64,000 bases of DNA from positions 8,916,759 to 8,980,758 of the forward strand of contig NC_080714.1 of assembly GCF_019097595.1 (NCBI RefSeq), read 5' to 3'. The translations under genes were made by a program, and so were the position numbers. Under the pieces are notes generated by a model. That model did no database searches. It saw only the letters and a program-made list of their open reading frames with translations, and had not been told where the DNA came from. Shown one piece after another: positions 29,901 through 38,900 of this stretch; the stretch's first letter is position 1, and each line of letters begins with the position of its first letter. Origin of the DNA: Hemibagrus wyckioides (Eukaryota > Chordata > Actinopteri > Siluriformes > Bagridae).

Positions 29901-32900
29901 CCTGCTTTTAATAACACGCTCAGTTCCAGTCCCAGTGGGATGTGAGAGCAGCCGGTTAATAAATCATCGAACACAAAGATTTAGGTATTTGGTGGAAGAT
30001 TAGTTCAAATACTTTTTCTTATTAATTGCCATCCTGTGCCTTTGTGTTTCGACTCTGGCACTAATAATGATTAAACTCTAATAACACATAACCTCGAGGT
30101 TTCCAGAAACATTTGTCTGGAGGTTGGATTTTAAAATTCCATCAAGTCACGCAGCTGTAGTGTCCTGAGTTTATCATTTCTATTTTAAGATCCTAACACT
30201 ACATCTGGAACAGTGATAAATCCTAGAAATGGAGTGTTCCAGATAATATAAAGCAGAAGACTTTGCCAGATTCATCATATTCATATTAATATAAGTCACT
30301 GTATTGTACTCATATGCCGTACTTCTAGATTTTGTATTTATTTTTCCTTTATTCTGTACAGGAAAATCCATTTAATTCCCATTTTACTGAATAACGCAGT
30401 CGTACAATGCATGTGGATTGTGTATGTGACGAATAAAATTCGATTTTGAATTAGACTTTGAGTTACAGCCCAAATTACCGTTTGCAGGGAACGCTCCAGA
30501 AGTTCCTGGATGACCTTTTCCAAGCCGTGCTCAGCATCCCACCCGAGAAGCCACCACTAGCCGTGAAGTACTTCTTCGACTTTCTAGAAGAGCAGGCTGA
30601 CAAACGGGGAATCACAGACCCGGATACGCTGCACATCTGGAAGACAAACAGGTACAGAGACAGCAGTTTTTCTGGATTGTACGACTCCCTGGTCTGGGTT
30701 TGCACCTCACTATATTTTGAAGTAATCATCCTGACCCAGACCTACACACGCCCACTGGATCTGTAATCTGCCATTTTTTTAACGCCTTATTCGCAGCGTA
30801 TGCCAGTACGGCCTTCTGTTTTTCAGCCTGCCGTATTTGTGCCAACGTTCTCTCAGCACCATGAGATATTTTCCAGCCAAATATTTCTATGTGCATTTTT
30901 TTTTTTTTTAGAAATCTCCTGTCCAAACTAAAATCCCTTTATCTTTTTTTTTTGTTGTTGTTTGTTTGTTTAGCAGCATAGAAATGATCATATTTCTCTT
31001 TAGCTTTGCTTGTGGTTATGTAGGAAACTGCACTCACCTGAGGACAAATCTCAGTGTGTATAAATTACAGGATGCTGGTAGACTTAATCTCATTTACGAC
31101 TCCACTCTAAATTCATTTCGTGCTTCACTGATGATGCTTACAAGGATTGATACCGACTGACGTTCTCATTTGTTTATAATCCTTCGTCAACATCATCATC
31201 CTCATCATATCTATATAGTCTGTATATTTCTGTGGCTGTGTCATGTTCTCGGTGAGTTAAGCAAGTTTCTGGATGCAGAGTTCACGCTGGCTGATTATTT
31301 TTGTTGGCCAAACAACATTAGCTGTGTGGAAATTAGCTATGGGGATCAATTCTCAAGGGCTAGACATGATTGTGTTAAGCGCGTTTCAAAAGACTCTAAA
31401 GGCTATTAAGAACGTGACTGTGAGAAACAAATTGCAGGGGAGATGAAAGTTTTGGCTCCCCGGTGACACTAAAATGTGTTTTAATTGGTAATTCTGATGG
31501 CAGGAATTCTTTCTCTGTCTCTCTCTCTCTTCCCTTCTCTCTCCACCTCTATTACGCTCCCCCCACTCCCTCTCTCTCTTTCGGTCTGTCACTTTGTCTC
31601 TTGTTACCTCCCTCGTTCCATCTCTCTCTCTCTTTTTCCCTCTCCCCACCTTTCGGTCTTTGTCACACTGTCCCTTTCTACCTTCTCCTTTCCATCTCTC
31701 ACTGTCTGTTTTGCCCTTTTCTGTGTCTGTCTCTCATCTCCTCCTCTCTCATTCTCTCTCATTCTCTCTCCCTCACTCTCTCTCTAGTTTGCCTCTCCGT
31801 TTCTGGGTGAACATCCTGAAGAATCCACAGTTTGTGTTTGACATCGACAAGACGGATCACATGGACGCATGTCTGTCCGTCATAGCTCAGGCTTTTATCG
31901 ACGCATGCTCCATCTCTGACCTACAGCTTGGGAAGGTAAGGCATGCACACATACACACACACACACACACACACAATCTGCCAGTAAACTCATCTGGAAT
32001 CCATTTTGGAACTATCATCAACACAAATGAAATGTCTGATCCTGCACCTGGGTAAAGTTAGCTTTGGGTATCTCTGTTAACATCTCCTCTCACTCCTTTA
32101 CCCTTGAAATTAACTCCTCGATCTCCCTGCATTTCTCAGGCTCCAGAGCCTCAGAGCTTCTCATCTTCCTCTGTCAACAACCTCCTAACATTTCACTCAG
32201 GAAAATATGGAATAGCCACCATGTTCCACCTTCATACATATATATACACACACACACACACTTGCTTCACTGTCCTTGTGAAGACATTCTATTGACATAC
32301 TCAGGGACATTTATTCCCCACCAAGACATAAAATCATGCCCTTCCTACCCCCCTACCCCCCACCACACAAACAATGACCTCTATCTGCTGATCTTACTTC
32401 CCATCGTGAAGGGCCTAAAGCCGAAACACACACGCGCACACACACACAACACCTTTTATCTACCTCTTTCTTGATGATTTGTTCAGTGATAGTGAGGTAT
32501 GTAGATGAGACGAATCTGTGTGTGCGAGCGCGCATGTGTGTGTGTGTGTGTGTTCGTTCACGAGAACAGCAGGCAGGAGCCAAAAAAGAAAGATGGATGC
32601 CAAAGGTCAGGGGCCACCAGACAGATGGAGAGCACATAGGAAGTGAACTGTAAGAGAGGAAAAGACTAAGGCACACACACAGAGATGAGTTCGAGGAAGA
32701 AAGAGAGAGGCGTTAGATATATTGACAGAAAGCTGTAATGTATTTCCAGACAATTGCACATTGATTACTCTTTCATGGATTCATTTTGCTTTAATTATCT
32801 GACTCATCCGTAATTAGCCCGCTGTTTATCAACATAAAAGCATTGAAATCGTGTAACGCACCGAACAATTTCGGTGCACTTTGTTCGCGTGAAGGCGGTT

Positions 32901-35900
32901 AGGCGTACAATCCGACTAATACAAAGGAGCGCTTACCTATCGAGTTCACGTCATCTGAGTGAAGGGCTTGAAGATAGCACAGGGTCAGAGCTGGAACCCA
33001 TGGAACAGAAGACACAACAATTTACACACATACACTTTTACATTTTTACAGTACGACAAATTATACTTAAGTGCAGCTTAATCATAGATTGAACAAATGG
33101 TATATAAATAGAAACCTAAACCCTGTTCATCACACGTATGCATTTCCTCAATCAACTAAGACCTACTTTACCTGACATACCTGATAAAGACATCATCATC
33201 ACAGCAGTAAAAAGGTTTTAACATAATCATGGGTACCATTTTTGCATTAACATCAACAGCTTTTATATGTTCTCCCAATAAGTAGAACTTTTTCACCATT
33301 AATATCAAAGGTTTAAGCCACTTTGTAAAGAAAGTTCGTTCCGGTCCTCTAATTTGACTGGACAAGCCGTGTTGATATTAAGAGTTGATAGGAAGTAGAA
33401 CAGCACTGGAACATTTCACCGTTTGTATCATGCCACTGCTCTGAAAATTCACTACGTACAATTCCAGTTCCTGCAACGGTTTGGTTTTAACACCGAAACT
33501 GTTATTACACTTATTATAAGCTGTCACTCAGTTCACATTGGCATGGCAACAGCTACGGCTTCTTTAGGAGCTGTTTTGACCATATATTGTGTCTGAAACG
33601 TCAGTTACTCTATATTCATTTCCTGTTTTTATGACTATTTGTTGTTGTACCGCAGGAGAATCACAGCCTTGTTGATATCGATTACATCGGCACTCTTGAT
33701 CGTGAGATATTGCTTAATTATAGCAAAAAACGTATACACCGTGATATACCACAGTGCTGTTGAATTCTCAATACATAACTAATCAGTGTATTCAATTCAA
33801 TTTCATTTTATTTGTATAGCGCTTTTAACAATGAACATTGTCTCAAAGCAGCTTTACAGAACATAGGGACAAAAAGCATACAAAAAGTGCTAGATGTTAG
33901 ACAGAATCATAACTAGTGAGCAAGCCTGTGACGACTGTGGCAAGGAAAAACTCCCTTAGATGGTATGAGGAAGACACCTTGAGAGGAACCAGACTCAAAA
34001 GGGAAGCTCATCCTCATTTGGGTGACACCGTATGATAAAAAATGCTAATTCTTTTATATAATACGTTACCGTTTCTATAGTAACGACATACACAGGGATT
34101 TCTCTAGGACAAACGTAATCATATTCGTAGTTATCGTGAAGTGAGGTTTTCTGTGACGCAATATCGATTTAGAATTTGAGGGAGAAATTGGAGGGAAAAC
34201 TTTTTACCACTTTTCTAGACGTTTTGTCTGCAGTTTTCTGGTAACATGATAAGCTGTGATTGTTTTGTCTTAAAAAAAATTTAATAAAAATAGAGATTGG
34301 TGAGGGGACGGTTTATAGCTGCTAGGACATAAAATAACTCGTCTCACAACATTAAACAAGGTTCAAATTTTCGCTGAGGTGTTAAGGAATAAGACAAAGT
34401 GTGACTCTACCCCATGCATTATTTTCTACAGCACACCCTGTTTAGAAACCTTGCTTTCTAAAAGTAGTCTAAGCTTACTTGACAAAATATATCGAGAAGA
34501 CGCTCCTAAAAAAAAGTGTTTAATTTCTTCACCTGGACTGACTTCTTCTGTTGTACAGGTGTGAGGTTTTTTCCCCCCCAAATTAATCTCATTACACCGA
34601 AGGTTCTCGAACCACTGCACATTTTTCATGTTCTCTGCTCCTAACACACCTGCACCAAGTTATCATCATCCTACAGCCTGGACTCAAGCGTGTGCAGAAG
34701 TGGAACAGAATAAAAAATGTCCCGCATTAGAGTCCCTGAGGAGGAACCTGAGAAACCTGTGCACTACACAACACTGCTCAGCATTAATCTTTCCCCACTT
34801 TTCCAGAACTTGCATTACGTTATGGTTATGGTCTGGAGAACTGAACAGGAAACAAAATGCACTCGATGAGAAAAATCACAGGCATGTTATTTATTATTAT
34901 TGTTTTTTTGTTTTATTTTGATTGACAGGACTCACCTACCAATAAGCTGCTGTATGCTAAAGAGATCCCGGAGTACAAGAAGAGGGTTCAGTCGTATTAC
35001 AGGCAGATCCAAGAGATGGCGCCGCTCAGCGAGCAGGAGATGAACGCGCACTTAGCCGAGGAGTCACGCGTGAGTTCCTAAACACGAACACCTTTCGCTT
35101 TTCTATAATGGAAATCTGGAAGGAATATTTCCTGTTGATAATATAACTGGATAAAAAAATTTCACAAGAGGAAGATTCTGCCAGAGAGAAACCTTCACTT
35201 CAACTATGATAACATTCCATAAGAACGTTTTTGAGAAGAATTTTCCTTAAATTGTAGCTACAACAATATAAAAAAAAAATCAGGCCTGGAAACTAAAACT
35301 CATTATATTTCTGACACTATATTATGAATGAATAAAGTAAAATGATGTGTATTGATACAACAGTGATAAATGATCAATATTTTGAATAGCATATGGCAGA
35401 CACCATTATCCAGAGCGACATATTGACTTATTTTATGAGCAATTGAGGATTAAGGGCCCAGAAGTGGACACTTGGTGGACCTGGGATTTAAACTCACAGC
35501 CATCTGATCTAACACCTTAATCACTAAGCTACCACATCTCCCCTAGTCAATATTATTTGTTTATGGAAAAATGCAAGGATATACATTCACTTTATTAGGA
35601 ACACCTGTACTGTACACCTACTAATTCATGCAGTTATCTAAGCAGCCAATCATGTGACATGTATAAAATCTTGCAGACACGAACCAGCGGCTTTGACTAG
35701 TGTACACATCAAGCATTAGAATGAGGGGAAAATGTGAGCTCAGTAAGTTTGACATCATGTGGCATGATTGTTGGTGGCAGACAGGCTGGTAAGAGTATTT
35801 CTATAACTGCTGATCTCCTGGGATTTTCCAACACAACAGTCTCCAGAGTTTGTTCATAATAATGCAAAAAAGAAAACATATCTAGTTACTCGAAACTAGT

Positions 35901-38900
35901 GGAGCTGTCGAAAACCTTGTGATTTCCTCATGTCACGGTTTGATATATATATTGTGTGTGTAGAAAATGCTGACAGGGTTTTCTCAGGTCAACACACATC
36001 TATACAGGTCCAACGCTACATGAAAAAAAAAAAAGGATTAGCTATATGAAATATTCTCAGTCATGTGATTTCTCCCTGATGTTTTTTTTTTATTTGTGAA
36101 TGAATCTAATCAGCATATTTGTCTGTGATTAACAGAAATACCGGAACGAGTTCAACACCAACCTGGCCCTGACCGAGATCTACAAATATGCCAAGAGATA
36201 CCGCACTCAGGTATGAAGGAGTTCTAACTTGTCTTCGTGTGCCATGCCGGAGTTACATTCAGCGATTCAGATTCAGTACACTTCTATACAACACTCCTAA
36301 CAAGCTTATGCACGCATGCTTCCACACACACACCTCCCATATGCCTGATAAGAGTGGCCTTTTCCCATCCCACCTGCAGTATATCAACTGAGTGACTGTG
36401 TGTGTGTGTGTGCGTCTTGGCACCCTGACGCTAATCCCCGGGGCTGTTTTAATACCCATTCTTCAGCCTCAGCATGTTGGAGCGGCGCAGTGAAAAACAT
36501 GGCTGATTGCAGGCATGTGTGATTGAGCTCATTCTCTACACGCATAATGCTAAGTGAATGGCTCCGCTGGACATGAAAGACTAACTGCATGGGGGTTTGG
36601 AAAACAGCGGCTTAGCTGGATCTGCCGAGCATTGTGAGGGTGTGCGATGTCTGTGACGTCTCTGCGTGTGTGTAAAGTGGACAAATTGTTTGCACTTTCT
36701 CTTTTCTCTCGCCACATTTCCGGATGATGAAGTGGAGTTGCAAAGCTAGGTGAAGGTCAAGAGTGCAGAAATCATATGAAACGTTTGAAAACTCGGATGC
36801 ACTTATGTTCGTAGGCGTTTCTTTGACTAGGCCATGTTTTTCTGAAATTTGTGTTTACATTTAGCAGATGCTTTTAACCAGGCGACACACAAGTGAGGCA
36901 GAATCCAGCGTGTACAGCATTTAGCTGAGCTGTTAAAGATTACACTTCAGTGTTGCCAAGGCTTTTCAGGGGAAAGTAGTTAATGCTTGCTTAGAAACTC
37001 CCTAAATTACATCATACTCTAATTTACATTTTAATTTTGAAGACCATTTTATATTAAAAGGTGTTAGGAGATGCTTTTAGAAGGAATAATATTTTATTAT
37101 AATATTGTTTTTATTAATTATTTAATTAAAAGGAATTGCTTTTAGTCCATATAAACATCATGAAGAGTGTAAAATGAACAAAAGTGTGCAGGTGTGAAAA
37201 AAATGCTAATTATCCTAATGATTAGAATAATATTGATGATTGATTGGTGGTTGGAAACCATGAAGATCAGTGACTAGTTTTGGGGAACAAGGGTGATTAG
37301 TGATTGGGTGTTGGGAATAATGGTTATCAGTGATTGGCTGTTAGGAATACTGGTGACTGGTAAGAAAATTGGTGATCATTGGATGTAGAGAACATTGGTG
37401 ATCACTGATTGGATGTTGGGAACATGGGTGATAATTGATTGGATGTTGAGAACATTGGTGACCACTGATTAGATGTTGGGAACATGGGTGATAATTGATT
37501 GGATGCTGAGAACATTGGTGATTAGTAATTGGGTTTTGAGAACATTGGTGATCATTGATTAGATATTGAGAACAGTGGTGATCATTGATTAGATATTGAG
37601 AACATTGGTGATCATTGATTAGATATTGAGAACAGTGGTGATCATTGATTAAATGTTGAGGACATTGGTGAACATTGATTAGATGTTGAACATTGGTGAT
37701 CAGTATTTGGATATTAAGGATATTGGTGATCAGTAGGTGGGTTTTGAGAACATTGGTGATCATTGATTAGATATTGAGAACATTGGTGATCATTGATTAG
37801 ATATTGAGAACAGTGGTGATCATTGATTAGATATTGAGAACATTGGTGATCATTGATTAGATATTGAGAACAGTGGTGATCATTGATTAGATATTGAGAA
37901 CAGTGGTGATCATTGATTAGATATTGAGAACATTGGTGATCATTGATTAGATATTGAGAACATTGGTGATCATTGATTAGATATTGAGAACAGTGGTGAT
38001 CATTGATTAGATATTGAGAACATTGGTGATCATTGATTAGATATTGAGAACAGTGGTGATCATTGATTAGATATTGAGAACAGTGGTGATCATTGATTAG
38101 ATATTGAGAACATTGGTGATCATTGATTAGATATTGAGAACATTGGTGATCATTGATTAGATATTGAGAACAGTGGTGATCATTGATTAAATGTTGAGGA
38201 CATTGGTGAACATTGATTAGATGTTGAACATTGGTGATCAGTATTTGGATATTAAGGATATTGGTGATCAGTAGGTGGGTTTTGAGAACATTGGTGATCA
38301 TTGATTAGATATTGAGAACAGTGGTGATCATTGATTAGATATTGAGAACATTGGTGATCATTGATTAGATATTGAGAACAGTGGTGATCATTGATTAAAT
38401 GTTGAGGACATTGGTGAACATTGATTAGATGTTGAACATTGGTGATCAGTATTTGGATATTAAGGACATTGGTGATCAGTAGGTGGGTGTTGAGAACATT
38501 GGTGATCATTGACTGGATATTGAGAACACTGGTGATCAGAAATTGGGTGTTGAGAACATTGTTGATCATTGATTGGATGTTGAGAACATTGGTGATCAGT
38601 ATTTGGATATTGAGGAACATTGGTGATCAGTAATTGGATGTTGAGAACACTGGTGAGCAGTAATTGGATGTTGAGAACATTGGTGAGCAGTAATTGGATG
38701 TTGAGAACATTGGTGATCAATATTTGGATATTGAGGAACACTGGTGATCAGTAATTGGGTGTTGAGAACATTGGTGATCAGTAATTGGATGTTGAGAACA
38801 TTGGTGATCAATATTTGGATATTGAGGAACATTGGTGATCAGTAATTGGGTGTTGGGAACATTGGTGATCAGTAATTGGGTGTTGAGAACATTGGTGATC

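Noticed and set aside
31386..31810. Long frames rich in Ser/Leu (plus) or Arg/Glu (minus)
   Set aside because: Artefacts of the CT-rich tract that forms the acceptor region of the exon at 31788.
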